Origin: Obelidium mucronatum
Lineage: Eukaryota; Chytridiomycota; Chytridiomycetes; Chytridiales; Chytriomycetaceae
Length of the DNA: 48,961 nucleotides
Assembly: GCA_025765595.1 (NCBI GenBank)
Contig: JAIVFH010000213.1
Location: 1-48,961 of the forward strand
Direction of reading: 5' to 3'
Part shown: piece after piece, positions 22,508 through 32,960 of the stretch
How positions within the stretch are numbered: the stretch's first letter is position 1
Layout: each line of letters opens with the position of its first letter
The notes under the pieces: model-generated
Database searches by the model: none
Told to the model about the DNA's origin: nothing
The model's input: the letters and a program-made list of their open reading frames with translations, nothing else
Made by a program: the position numbers and the translations under genes

Positions 22508-24592
22508 TCATAATTGCTTAATGTGAGTATATCCCATAGCATGAAACATCTGTATCCACGTCGCCATTGTCTCGTTCCTCACCCGTGCATAATACTTGGG
22601 TCCCTCCAAACGCACATTTTTGTAGTCAAACTCTTGAAAGGGTTTGTTGATAAGAAGAGCCAGCTCCTTAAATGAATCGAATGTGTAAACGAATGGTTCA
22701 AATTCTTTGCGATAAAAATCTGCCAGTTCCGTCCAAGTCGCATTGTATTCCGACGTTCGTATCTCAAGCAATCGCTCCTTCTTGTGAGAATTGCGGTTGT
22801 TTGCACTTCTTCGTTCCAATTTTGGGGAATTGTCCAGAATTTCTTTGGCATCTGCAAGTTCTTGCATTTCTTGAAGTTCTTGCAAGTCCTTCTTGTTTTC
22901 AGCTTGCTTTTGCGCTTTATACTTGGCTTCTTTTTGCGATTGCACGATAGAGTACTCTGAAGGATCCGTTAGGAATAATTGCACTTCTTCAAGCTTTTCC
23001 ATCCAGGTTTCAAAGTAGTGGTGGTTGTTTGTCTTGTTCAAAAAATTAAAAAACAAAAAAACTCGTCAATTCAGTACAATTTAGAGGGCCAGACAAATAA
23101 ATACCTTCACCAGCGCGTGTAAGAAGCGAGGGGTTGGTAGGACTTGAGGGACCCCAAACGCGATGTTCTCATAAAACTTCATTACAGAAACTTGATAGGG
23201 GAAATCTATAAAGCCCTTATATTTGAGTAATCCAGCAGGGCCTCCATACTTTTTTGGCAACTTTGCCACTGGCATACAATAATAGTCCACCAAATCTCCT
23301 ACAATGGGACGATTCACTTTTTCAACATTCTTAACCATGGCCAGCATGTTTTGCGTCTTCAAGTAGGCAGGTTAGAAGAAGAAGAAGAAGAACAGCAGTT
23401 AAACCAACCGAAATATTCGTTTCCTGGTTCAGTGGCATTCCATGAGTCATATGAGAATTCTCAACATCAACATTCCAAGCTCCCAAAGGCCGTAGCAGCC
23501 TGACTTTCGGGAAAACTTCACCCCCAACATTTGCATGCATGAAGGGACCTTCAAACGGATTATTCGCAGTCCAAAACAGATTTTTGGGGTTCAATTTAAA
23601 GATTCTCCGAAGCATCTCGTGGTATACTTGACGATCTGGAACCATCCAATCGTATCTATTTGTCATTTCAATGACAATGTTTGATTTGCATCTATTCAAT
23701 GATTCCGATGGTTCCAGAAGAGAGAGAAGAATCGCTCGACCGTCCGGGACAGTGTCAGCAATTATGATGATGTCCGATGCGTTGCAAAGTTTGGCGATAT
23801 ATCCAGAGTCAAGAAGTTCTCGTGCATCGGTTCCAGACATTCCTGTTTGTTGTTGTGTTGTGTTGGGTTGTGTTGTGTTGGGGTGGTGGGGGTAATTAAT
23901 ATACAAATGTGTGTAGGTCCGCATCACAGAGAATAGAGCCATGAATCAATATTAATACCGTATTTAGTGACGTTTCGCGGGTTCACAATGTTAAAGTTCA
24001 AACCAAGCTTCGAGAGGACACCATGCAAGTTTTCGTCACAGCCTCGATGCCCGTTAAAATACGAAATACGAGGAAAGTTCATGAACGAATCTTGTACGGT
24101 GCAGTCATTCAGCAAAAAATACAAAACACACAAAAGAAATGAAAGCACAAATCACTCACCTTTCCACTTCCACGGCTCAAAAACAACATCCGTATAAACC
24201 AGCAATTTAGATTTCTGTTTTCTTGCAAGTTCTTCGGCAGATACTTTTGGCATACTTTTCTTCTTTTCGAGTGGTGATGTTTCCTTTTTCCCAGCAATTG
24301 CCTTGAGTGTGGGATCAAACTCGACTTTCCGTCTCACGGTATCGCCCATGTTGACCAGAACCTGAAATTCAGGCTCTTTATCGTAATAATGGTACAAGGA
24401 GTTTTCCGGTTGATGGCAAACAGGTCTGGGAAGAGAGTACCGCTTCAAGGCGAAACTCCGCTGAGCCCTGTCGGCGGAAGAGGCCAGAAGAGCCACTAGA
24501 CTAAACAGAGCAACTATCAGAGCAATGAGGCATGCCCCCGTAGCCAGATGTCGAAGCAGTCGGGTTATTCGGCGGCTGGGAGGGGTTAGCAT
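22508..24592 (-). CDS. Type II membrane protein, putative glycosyltransferase
   Basis: The coding strand joins 24592..24160, 24090..23959, 23842..23409, 23356..23105 and 23032..22508, giving 591 residues. A short basic N-terminus ('PSRRITRLLRH') precedes one hydrophobic span ('LIALIVALFSLVALLA', about residues 20-40), the type II arrangement of Golgi enzymes. The lumenal part has 'NRYDWMVPDRQVYHEMLRR', 'FWTANNPFEGPFM', 'LRPLGAW' and 'FPYQVSVMKFYENIAFGVPQ'. The last segment resembles the donor-site region of GT-B glycosyltransferases, where a Glu contacts the nucleotide sugar. An acidic, Gln/Lys-rich coiled-coil-like insert occurs near residue 470. No specific GT family can be named from sequence alone. 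The start is the ATG immediately before the membrane anchor. Confidence 0.65.
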
Positions 24593-24696
24593 TTTTTCTG
24601 AGACCAAAAAAAGAACAGTACAGTTTGGGCGGCGGCGTTCAACATAAAATGTGTTTTTTTTATTTAAACTACAGTAAGACAAGTTGTCTTGGATTT

Positions 24697-25175
24697 TTAC
24701 GCGGCCAAAATCCGCCCAACTTGTAATTTTCCCTTCTCGTCGTTCTCATTCTCGAACCAATTGAATCGCGCTTTCCAATTTCGTTGAAAGCAACTGACCA
24801 TCTGAAACTGCATCCTTCGCCAAATTCCAAACATGTGAAGAGCAACCTCCATTTCGTCTTTGGTTACTTGCCATTCATCATAGTCATCTGGAATAACTAC
24901 TCTTTCGTCATCATCGTGGCAGTATGGCGCTCCGATGAACTTGAAAGTGTGGTTCAGGACGTGATCTAATTTTGAAATGCCGGCCACGTCTTCAATAGCT
25001 TGATGGTCCGGTGGGGTACTCAGGAAGTTCTTTGGCAAAGAAGTTGGTATTGACACCAAACAACAAAACAAAACGCACTTATCATGGATTGCAACATCAT
25101 TGATCTCGTGTACCACAAACCACCGTAGGCCCGCAAATCCCGTGGATATTCATTGCTGAAGAATATCAAATATTA
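24697..25175 (-). pseudogene. 5'-truncated, probably frameshifted gene relic of unknown function
   Basis: On the minus strand, about 25175 to 25094 reads 'FFSNEYPRDLRAYGGLWYTR' then 'SMMLQSMI'. After a plausible 49-nt intron the same frame continues 'KLPEYPTGPSS' and meets a stop. A shifted frame then carries 'IEDVAGISKLDHVLNHTFKF' and 'DDYDEWQVTKDEMEVALHMF' to a stop at 24697. Both pieces look like real protein, but no single frame or splice joins them, and no start codon exists before the CRAL-TRIO gene begins at 25191. I infer a truncated copy with a frameshift. An intact short gene read entirely in the second frame (25116..24697) is the alternative. No family recognised. Confidence 0.4.
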
Positions 25176-25190
25176 ATATCAATAAGAAAC

Positions 25191-26165
25191 ATGTCCCAGC
25201 CGCCGATCCTGCAGCCGCCGGCGCCGGGCGTGGCTGTGCCGGACGGGTATCCGCTCAGCGGGCTGACGGAGGCGCAGCGGGCGCAGTTTGCGGCGCTGCA
25301 GGCGCTCGTCGCCGCCTCCGGGAACAACGCCGCCGCCGCCGAAGCAAACGCCGCCGAAGCAAACGCCGCCGAAGCAGACGCCGACGCCGAAGCCGACGCC
25401 GCGGACGCCGCGGCCTTCGCGACCGCCGAGTGTCTGCTGCGGTATCTGCGCGCGGCCAAGTTCGACGCGGCCGCCGCCGCCGCCGCGCTCGCGCGCACGC
25501 TGCAGTGGCGCCGCGAGTTCCGGCCGCACGCGATCCGCGCCGCCGACGTCGAGCCCGAGGCGCGCAACGGCAAGGCCTTCTTCAGCGGCTTCGACCGCGC
25601 CGCCCGCCCCGTCTTCGTGCTCAACTGCGCCATCACGCTGTCCACGGACCCCGAGCGCTACCTGCGCTTCATCCTGTTCAACCTCGAGCGCGGCACGGCC
25701 CTGTGTCCCCACGGCGTCTGGCAGGTGTGCGCCATTGCCGATGTCGCCGGCGTCGGCATGTTCAACCAGAATCCAATCAGCGTGACTACCCGTCTGGCTG
25801 ACATTTTTCAAAACCACTACCCGGAGCGGCTGGGCTGGATCTGCATCATGAATCCGTCGTGGTATCTCTGGGTGCTGGCAAAGCTGATACTCCCCTTCAT
25901 TGACCCAGTCACCAAACAGAAAATTAACTTTTCAACAACAACGAGGCCGACAAATTCCAACACTGCCAAGAAAGAAAGTAGCGGAAGCGTTGTTGCTAGG
26001 GTGGATGAATCCCAAACAACTGCCCAAGGAACTGGTGGGTTCATCAGTGACTTGAGCGGTTTAATGAGCCTCGACCAGTTGCCTGTTTCCTTGGGTGGGA
26101 CCTATGAATATGTGTATGATCATTCTGTGTATTGGCCAGCTTTTACGAAAGCAGTTGGATTGTGA
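25191..26165 (+). CDS. CRAL-TRIO (Sec14-like) lipid-transfer protein, copy 1
   Basis: An intronless protein of 324 residues. An N-terminal helical part with 'LLRYLRAAKFDAAAAAAALA' and 'TLQWRREFRP' is the CRAL-TRIO-N segment. The lipid-binding lobe holds 'GKAFFSGFDRAARPVF', 'FNLERGT', 'IADVAGVGMFNQNP', 'LADIFQNHYPERLGWICIMN' and 'LAKLILPFIDPVTKQKI'. The tail 'LGGTYEYVYDHSVYW' corresponds to the Sec14 C-terminal signature. Such proteins exchange or present phosphoinositides and other lipids between membranes. The first 185 codons are extremely GC-rich and Ala-rich, including a 15-bp repeat, whereas the rest is ordinary. The sister gene at 26243 has the same length and domain order. Confidence 0.88.
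   Translation: MSQPPILQPPAPGVAVPDGYPLSGLTEAQRAQFAALQALVAASGNNAAAAEANAAEANAAEADADAEADAADAAAFATAECLLRYLRAAKFDAAAAAAALARTLQWRREFRPHAIRAADVEPEARNGKAFFSGFDRAARPVFVLNCAITLSTDPERYLRFILFNLERGTALCPHGVWQVCAIADVAGVGMFNQNPISVTTRLADIFQNHYPERLGWICIMNPSWYLWVLAKLILPFIDPVTKQKINFSTTTRPTNSNTAKKESSGSVVARVDESQTTAQGTGGFISDLSGLMSLDQLPVSLGGTYEYVYDHSVYWPAFTKAVGL
25335..25379 (+). repeat. 15-bp in-frame tandem repeat, three copies
   Basis: Three units of GCCGCCGAAGCAAAC (the last ending in GAC) encode the pentapeptide AAEAN or AAEAD near the N-terminus of CRAL-TRIO copy 1. They are followed by degenerate GCC/GAC codons. Confidence 0.85.
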
Positions 26166-26242
26166 TTTTTTTTTTTTAATGTTAAGTTCTATCTATAAGT
26201 TCAAGGAAAAAGAATTTTTTTGTTGATAATTTTTCCAAAAAA

Positions 26243-27310
26243 ATGAAGAAACGCCTTGTTGTCGCCAACCCTACTCCCCACCCGCCATCGCCTGCGATCT
26301 TTACCGCACCTGTTGTCTTTCCAGAGTCCAAAGGCCAACCATTCAATGCGTCGATGCAAAGCCTTATCATTGATCTGCACAAACATGTACAACACCTGTT
26401 TGCTACAAACGCATTAATTGGACAGCCGCTACCAGGCGAGCAAGAATGGGCAGAACACAGTGACACTCTTGTCCGCTACGTCAAGGCCTCAAAGCTTGAT
26501 TTGGAGAAGGCGCAACTGATGATTGAAAAGACATTGAATTGGTTTGTATCGTTTCCTTTAAACGAGTAATTACCAACTTTATACTTTAACCATGAAAATT
26601 AAAAAATTAAATAACGTGTCCAAAAAAAAAATAGGAGAAGGGAAATCAGACCAACTGAAATCAAACCCGAGGAGATTGAAGTCGAAGCAATGGACGGCAA
26701 AATGTATTTCTCTGGGTTCGACCGCCAAGGAAACCCACTTCTCAACATTGGTCCCAACCAATTATCAAACGATGCGACGCGATACACAAAGTTTCTCATT
26801 TTTTGGCTGGAAAACGCCCATCACATGAACCGTTCCAATCAACAACAACAGCAACAGCAGCAGCAGATGCGGCACCCACACCAAAAACTCACACTCCTTG
26901 CCGATTTGGCAAAAGTGAGCATGTTTTCTGTAATGTCCCCCACTGTATATGTCAAACTCCTCGACATTATTTCGTCGCATTACCCAGAAACTTTGCACAT
27001 GTTGCTTATTGTGAATCCATCTTGGTACTTGCACGTGTTGTGGAAACTGGTTTCTCCATTCGTCGATCCTGTTACACGCGCCAAAGTTTATTTCGTGGAT
27101 ACCCTGCAAAAGAAACAGCAACAACAGCAGCAGCAGCAAGGAGAAAGACCAGGGGACAATGAGGAAATGGCGGGAACTGGAGGCTGGGTTAATGGGTTGC
27201 ACGAATTCATTGCTTCCGACCAGCTGAATTCGCGGTTGGGGGGTTCTCATGACTTTGAGTATCATCATGCGTCGTATTGGAGCCAGCTTTTGACAGTTCT
27301 TGGAAAATAA
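26243..27310 (+). CDS. CRAL-TRIO (Sec14-like) lipid-transfer protein, copy 2
   Basis: Exons 26243..26541 and 26635..27310 give 324 residues, exactly the length of the upstream paralogue. The splice rebuilds 'LNWRREIRPTEIKPEEI', aligned with 'LQWRREFRP' of copy 1. Shared lobe motifs are 'DGKMYFSGFDRQGNPL', 'LADLAKVSMF', 'LDIISSHYPETLHMLLIVN' and 'LWKLVSPFVDPVTRAKV'. The tail is 'LGGSHDFEYHHASYW'. Two glutamine runs, near residues 165 and 257, are absent from copy 1. Composition is AT-rich throughout. The two genes are a tandem pair 77 bp apart. Lipid specificity is unknown. Confidence 0.87.
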
Positions 27311-27457
27311 AAGGAGTTCTCCTCTACTGCAGTAAAAATAAGGTTTTTTTTTAAAACTATGTGATAATGAAGTTGTTTTTTGGACACTTCTCCACTATTC
27401 AGTAGTGGGTGCGTCATTTTGACGGTTCTTGGAAAAAAAAAAAAAAAAAAATTTCGG

Positions 27458-29552
27458 ATGGACCCGCGAGCCGACTTTAGAGCCTGCGCTCGATGTCGCA
27501 GATTCAAAAAGCGATGTGTCTACGTACCTGGTGGTTGTGAAAGATGTGAAAAGAGTGGGCATCCTTGTTCCCTTGTTCCTTTCAATGGGGCCGCCAATGA
27601 CCCCTCCGCCACCTCTTTGCTCGACCAGTTTATAAACATATCAGAAACTTCTCTGATGGATCTCGAAGAAGATAATCGATGGAACCAGGATGACTGTACT
27701 AGGATAATACCGGCGACTCTTCAAGATGAAGACGAGGGGGATGCCCCAGTTGTTTCGAATGACTCGAGGACAGTCATACCAGTATTAGAACTGATAACGA
27801 ACGCAGCAGAAGCGCCTCTTGCTGATCATGCCCAAGAAAGCAGTGGTGTTACCGGGGAGATTGAAGATCGTGATTTGTTCCCCACAATCGAAGATTGGAT
27901 GCTGGTACACAATGTGGAAACTGAAGGAGGCAGTGTATCTCCAATCAACTTTTTGTACGATTCTGATAATATGCTCAAGACCTTCTTTCAGTTGCCACCA
28001 GTATTCCGGTGAGATAAATTCCACCCCCCCCCCCCGTCTTTTTCGTCTTTGTAATTCTTGATGATTTTTTGCAGAATGATTCGGTGTGCTCTTTCTTCCC
28101 TTGAAGATCCTCTGCAGCAGCATCGTGCCCTGCAGTATTATTCAAGAACAAGGAAAGCTGTGTTTCGGGCGATCCATGAACGTCCGACGTATCAGACAGT
28201 GCAAGGATTATGTTTACTTTGTTTCTTTGCATCAAGTATGTTGACTCAAGTTTTGGCGTTTTTTGTTTTCTCCGGCTCCTTTCTCCTTTTTCTGTGTTTT
28301 TTGGAACTCTCTCAGTAATACTCTCTCAGTAATGGGGCAACCTCACATTGGACGCCCATTCTTGAAAATTACCTTGACGTTGATAAAAACGATGCAATTG
28401 GACATTGATCCTGATGAATGCCCTTGGCTGTTGAATTTGACTCCACGTCAAAAGGAAGACCGTCGCCGTGCCTTTTGGGGTCCATACTGGATGCTAATGA
28501 TGGAAAACGCAATCTCAAACGATCCCATCCCCATGATGGACATAAATGCGACAAGAATCAAGTCCCCGACAGCAGTAGTATTCAATCAATGTCCGATTTT
28601 CGAAACGGTTTACATTGCAAGACCGCATTGTCAAATGCTCGATTTAATAGCCGCCATCAAAAAACACCACACGTTTGCACCTGCATCAATCGAACAAATT
28701 TTTGCGTCGGAATCATTTGTTGGACTGTCCTCAAGGCTTCTATCCATCCATTCTCAAATCCCGCCAGATTATTTACTTCTCTCTGATTCACCCGACTCCT
28801 TGACGGATTCTGATTGTGCCCGTTTTGATTTCCAGTTATCGAGTTTGGGCATCTATGAAAAATCAAGCGCCTTCTGGATCAACACGGAGATCCTAATCGC
28901 AAACAGTGTCCTGAATCGCCCTGTACTGTATCTATCTGCCTTGGAATCATGTCATCCCATGTTCTTGAGCACACAACGCACGAACGTGATTGTGAATGCA
29001 ATCAACCAGAGTTTGGATGCCGCGCTTCGGGTTTTGAATCTCGTAAAGTTCTTTTTGGGAGCTGGGCAAATGTATCGTCCAAATCAAATGGATTTGTATC
29101 CGATTTTGGAATCTGTTGTTGTTGTTTGGTTTGTGGCGTGTAAAATGAAGGCGGTTTGGTGGACCTTGTTGAATCGTAGCGGCGGGGGGCGGGAGCTTGG
29201 GTTGGTTGATTCGTTGCTCCGTGAGAGGTTAAGTCAAACTGCTGAATTTGTGGCAAAGTTTGCGGAAAGTGCGGAAGGGCAATTGGATGTTGGTACGACA
29301 GGTCCCATTCGAATTTGCATTGAGGCCATGATTAAAGAGATTGATGGACACGGTGAGGAAGTTGGTGATTTAGCGATCCAAGAGATTGTCCTTGGGATGA
29401 AGGTGGTTTCTCTTGGTGAATCAGATACTAGCATTTCAGCCACAGCAGAGCCCAAAGCGTTTCTGGGATTGCTTGGTCAACAAGTTGGCCTAATAAAATG
29501 GCCTGGGCGTGGCGAGGAAAGTTGGGCGTTATTTTGGAAATTGTATTCATAG
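27458..29552 (+). CDS. Zn(II)2Cys6 transcription factor
   Basis: Exons 27458..28008, 28075..28235 and 28330..29552 give 644 residues. The zinc cluster is C10, C13, C20, C27, C30 and C37 in 'CARCRRFKKRC' and 'CERCEKSGHPC'. After it come 'SETSLMDLEEDN' and 'DLFPTIEDWMLV', then the middle homology region: 'RKAVFRAIHERPTYQTVQ' and 'MQLDIDPDECPWL' with 'RQKEDRRRAFW'. The tail 'AFLGLLGQQVGLIKW' and 'EESWALFWKLYS' is the local signature. The third exon starts at the second of two duplicated acceptor sites; using the first would bring in a stop. It is presumably nuclear. Of all members it is closest to the zinc-cluster-less factor at 45345. Confidence 0.87.
28306..28333 (+). repeat. 14-bp direct duplication spanning a 3' splice site
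   Basis: ACTCTCTCAGTAAT occurs twice back to back at the end of the second intron of the factor at 27458, giving two tandem CAG acceptors. Only the second keeps the frame open. Confidence 0.9.
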
Positions 29553-29638
29553 AGAGGGGTGTTTTTTTAATTTATATATAAATGATGGTTGGTTCACAAC
29601 GCCTCAACATCGTTTTTTTAGAATTTTGTTTCAAAATT

Positions 29639-30001
29639 ATGACCGATCCTATAATTTCGCAGATACTCCAAGGTAGACTATTGCTCGGCGATGTCGATGT
29701 TGCATCCGAGCTGGAACGGCAGAAGCGCATGTACATCATGCTACGGTTCGTGTTGGCGATTTGTGTCGATTCAAGTCAACCTAAAAAGCCCTCCATTGGT
29801 AGCTGGTCGAAAAAATACAAGAAATTACAAGTAAATGAAGCCAATTCAAAATGGATGCAAGAGAATGATTCTTTGGATCCATTCTCGGATGCGTGTCTAA
29901 GCCGACTGGAATTAAAACACAATGAAAAGCTAGAACTTGGGAAAGGGAATATCGGAAAAACCGTGGCTTTCAGTATGGAGAAGGATGTGTTTATTTCATA
30001 G
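29639..30001 (+). CDS. Small lineage-specific protein with RVxF-like motif, copy A
   Basis: Exons 29639..29745 and 29803..30001 give 101 residues. I do not recognise a named family. It pairs with the gene at 30181: both start with an acidic-to-basic helix ('GDVDVASELERQKRMYIMLR' here), have first exons of exactly 107 nt, and continue with 'SKKYKKLQVNEANSKW'. The C-terminus 'KTVAFSMEKDVFIS' contains K-x-V-x-F, which fits the degenerate protein phosphatase 1 docking consensus. I chose the ATG at 29639 over those at 29582 and 29585 because it matches the paralogue's start. It has no membrane segment or signal and is highly charged. Confidence 0.65.
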   Translation: MTDPIISQILQGRLLLGDVDVASELERQKRMYIMLRFVLAICVDSSQPKKPSIGSWSKKYKKLQVNEANSKWMQENDSLDPFSDACLSRLELKHNEKLELGKGNIGKTVAFSMEKDVFIS

Positions 30002-30180
30002 CCTTTCATTGTGAATAATAATAAAGTTTTTTTTTTCTTTTGTAACACTACTTACGTAATGCAATCCTAAAAAAAATCACGCCACGATTTGAACCTAAAC
30101 CAAAAAGGTGACCTGTGGTTCTGCCCCTTTTTTTTTCCCTCTTGAAAAAGTGTTTCCAAAATAAGGCGCAAAATAGAACA

Positions 30181-30940
30181 ATGGATGATGCAATTGCCCG
30201 AAAGATGTTTGAAAACAGAGCCAGGATGACTGATGTTGACGAATCGGCCGAAGAAGAACGGCGATGCCGAATGTTGCGAATGCTTCAGTGAGTCACACAG
30301 TATCCCCCCCCCCTTGCTGAAAAAAATTGTACCAACCAACGGAGCACATCAGATCTTCTCGCAAGTACAAACGGATTGCCGTTGAGCAAGCCAACAACAA
30401 ATGGTTCAAAGACCAAACGCTCTCACAAGACGACGTGGATCGCCTCTCGCCTGCAAACAACCCGCTCACTGACTTCCCTGATAGAGAGAGCAGATCTATT
30501 AATAGGACCTCTCCAGATTATTCCAAATTTATGGGCGACCCTTACGATTCAAGTTCACAGTAAGTCTTGTCTAATTCAACAAATAATGATGATGGAGCTG
30601 ACAAAAAACCCGAAAACCATACAAAAAAAAAAAAAAAATTAAAAAAAAAAACAGCTCTGCCATATTTCAATCTTCCATAAGATCGTCTACTCCAAACAGC
30701 CGTGATGATTCGAGTTCATCATCAGAAAGCAGCACCAAAACGAGTACTTCCAAGTTCACCCGATCAAGTCTAAGGAAGAACAGCGTCGATGCAACACAAA
30801 AACGCGTTGCCTTCTCTTCCAGCCCTGATTTGTTGATTGAAATCAATCAATACGATCTTGAAGATGCTGAGATGGTAACTAATGTCATGGAATCAAATGT
30901 TGAGACTCTCCGCTTTATTGAATTAGAAGATTTTGAATAA
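30181..30940 (+). CDS. Small lineage-specific protein with RVxF-like motif, copy B
   Basis: Exons 30181..30287, 30353..30559 and 30655..30940 give 199 residues. The N-terminal half mirrors copy A: 'TDVDESAEEERRCRMLRMLQ' then 'SRKYKRIAVEQANNKWF'. A Ser-rich disordered stretch ('DDSSSSSESSTKTSTSKF') follows. The end 'KRVAFSSSPDLLIEI' carries R-V-x-F flanked by basic residues and an acidic C-terminus, a good match to phosphatase 1 regulatory subunit docking sites. An A-rich tract with two long A runs immediately precedes the acceptor of the second intron. The function is unknown; a small phosphatase regulator is one testable idea. It lies co-directionally 179 bp after copy A. Confidence 0.68.
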
Positions 30941-30996
30941 TAGAGTGAATTTTCTTTTTTTTCCGTTGTATCATTTAATGCCATCCCATTTCGACT

Positions 30997-32892
30997 TTAA
31001 GAATGGCCAATGACGGGCTTTGGCTGAATTTAAAGTTTGGGGAAGAAAATTGAAATGGGGTAACGGGTGAAAAAAAAAAAAAAATCTCACCATGTATGGT
31101 TCTTCGAGGTATTCCACTTCCTCCTTTGTCAAAACAAAGCGAGAAGCTTGGACGAGTTCATCCAAGTAGCTAAATTTGTTTTTTAGTTCATGCGAACGAG
31201 TAACAAACGAAGGAAAAAAAAACTCAACTGAGCTTTAGTCACTCCTGCAATGACTGATCCCACACCTTTACCAGCGCCGCCGTGTCCTTTACCTTCTTTA
31301 AACCCTCCACCACCCAACAACCAAGCCAACGCCACAACAGCATTACCAACGCCTCTTTTGCCAGCCAATTGCTTCACTCTGTCCAAAATCATTCCATCTT
31401 CTTCCGACTCTTTTGGAAACCATCTCTTCAAAGCCGCGTCGGTGGAGGAACGGAGGGTGGATGGTCCCTCCCCGCCAGACGCCAACAACCCACGAGCAAG
31501 TGGGGACCATGGAAGAATTGCAATACCTTCGTCGTTACAGTATTTGATCATTTCTCTCTCTTCTTCGCGGTACAACAAGTTATAAAAGTTCTAAAAAGAA
31601 ATAATTATGTCAAATTAAAAATTTTTTTTTTTGAATATATAGAAAAAACAAAAATAAGAAAAACATGACTGTGGTGATTTAAATTGCATACCTGCATGGT
31701 GACAAACTTGGTCCATCCTCTTTTTTCGGCAACATGATTCATTTTGGCGAATTGCCTGTTTTTTTATATTTTATTTTATTTTTAATAAAATATGAAAGAG
31801 AGGATTTAAAAAAAAAACAAAAAGGATTCTTGACTCACCAGCAATACATTGAAGAAGCTCCAATGTATCTCACTTTTCCCATTCTAACTAAATCATTAAG
31901 TGCCTCCATAGTCTCTTCGATTTCAGTCTGGAAAAAAAAAGGAGAGGGGGATGATGGGTGAGTAACAAAAAATAAGGCTGTTGTTTTGTAATCATTTTCA
32001 TTGCTCACATTGTAATCAAAGCGATGAACTTGGTATAGATCGATGTAAGAGACACCGAGCCTCTTTAAACTGGCTTCTACAGCTTCGAAAATATGCTTTC
32101 GACTCAATCCTGATGCAGAATAAAAAGTTGAATTGACGCTCAATAATGAGAATGCGGTAGAGAAGATGGGAATTGTTTGAGAATGTGGATGGTACAGATT
32201 GGAATCAGTACAGAATTCGGCAGAAAATACAATTGCCGTAAATTTGATGGAAGATGCCGCTGCCTACGGCAGTAGAGTCTGAAAATCAAACCTGATCGGT
32301 TAATGAGTGATGGATCGTCTTCGCCACGACTGAGAGTATTCACTCCAATATCTTCAGAAACCGGAAAATAAACCTAAAAAAATAAAATAAAATAAAAATA
32401 AAAAAAGAATACACGTATTAATACATGAAGGAAAAAGGAAAAAAAAAAAAAAAACCGAAAGTACACCTTTGTTGCAATAACCACTTGATCTCGAGGAATA
32501 TTGTATCTCTTGAGAGCTTCACCCAGAATTAATTCACTTTGTCCATTACTGTACGCGTCGGCGGTATCTGAGATGCGTGAAATCTAGTCAGATACCGTGT
32601 GTTGTCTCTCTTTTTCCAAAGAAAATACCAAAAAAGTTGATGCCGAGATCGTAAGCGCGCTTAATGATTGGCAGACTCTCGTCTTTATCCAAAACCTGCA
32701 TAAGAAGATCTAATTGTTGAGTGGGTGCCGGCCAGTTTAATGGGAACAGTCAGAGCCACCCACCCACTTCTGCCACTTTGTGGAGCCAAAAGACATGCAG
32801 CCCAAGCACACACGCGATACTTTGAGGCCCGTTTTGCCCAGACGCGTGTATTCGACCATGTCGGGAGGAAACTCGGCGGAAGCAGCAGCCAT
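30997..32892 (-). CDS. Aldo/keto reductase, ten exons
   Basis: The coding strand joins 32892..32764, 32695..32629, 32567..32467, 32373..32292, 32109..32009, 31927..31839, 31755..31692, 31590..31229, 31169..31091 and 31023..30997, giving 366 residues. It reads '[20 protein letters not shown]', '[19 protein letters not shown]' and '[16 protein letters not shown]', holding the catalytic Asp and Tyr. '[11 protein letters not shown]' supplies the Lys, '[10 protein letters not shown]' the His, and '[13 protein letters not shown]' is the NADPH loop. The C-terminus is 'PKPVIGHS'. This is the AKR subgroup of fungal aryl-alcohol dehydrogenase or YakC-type NADP(H) reductases in the cytosol. The intron at 32110..32291 is 182 nt, much longer than the rest, and holds a hairpin element. 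It is divergent from DET1 with 68 bp between. Confidence 0.9.
32259..32274 (-). repeat. Solo hairpin element related to the DET1 intron array
   Basis: The sense (minus) strand reads TACTGCCGTAGGCAGC inside the fourth intron of the aldo/keto reductase gene. Compared with the array unit TACCGCCGTAGGCGGT, a stem C-G pair has become T-A by paired changes and the GTA loop is kept. The terminal A-T pair is lost. Confidence 0.6.
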
Positions 32893-32960
32893 TATTATTA
32901 TTTATTACTCTTCCGTTTTTTTGTTTTCCAATAATTTGAAATTGTCACACTCACACTCGA
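32893..32960. promoter_or_regulatory. 68-bp divergent promoter, aldo/keto reductase and DET1
   Basis: The two start codons are only 68 bp apart, so both core promoters overlap or lie within the transcribed regions. The sequence is TAT/ATT-rich, with a TTATTATTATT run next to the reductase start. Confidence 0.55.

Noticed and set aside
28949..29256. Additional small frames within the factor at 27458
   Set aside because: They are shadows of a long exon whose frame is supported by paralogue alignment.
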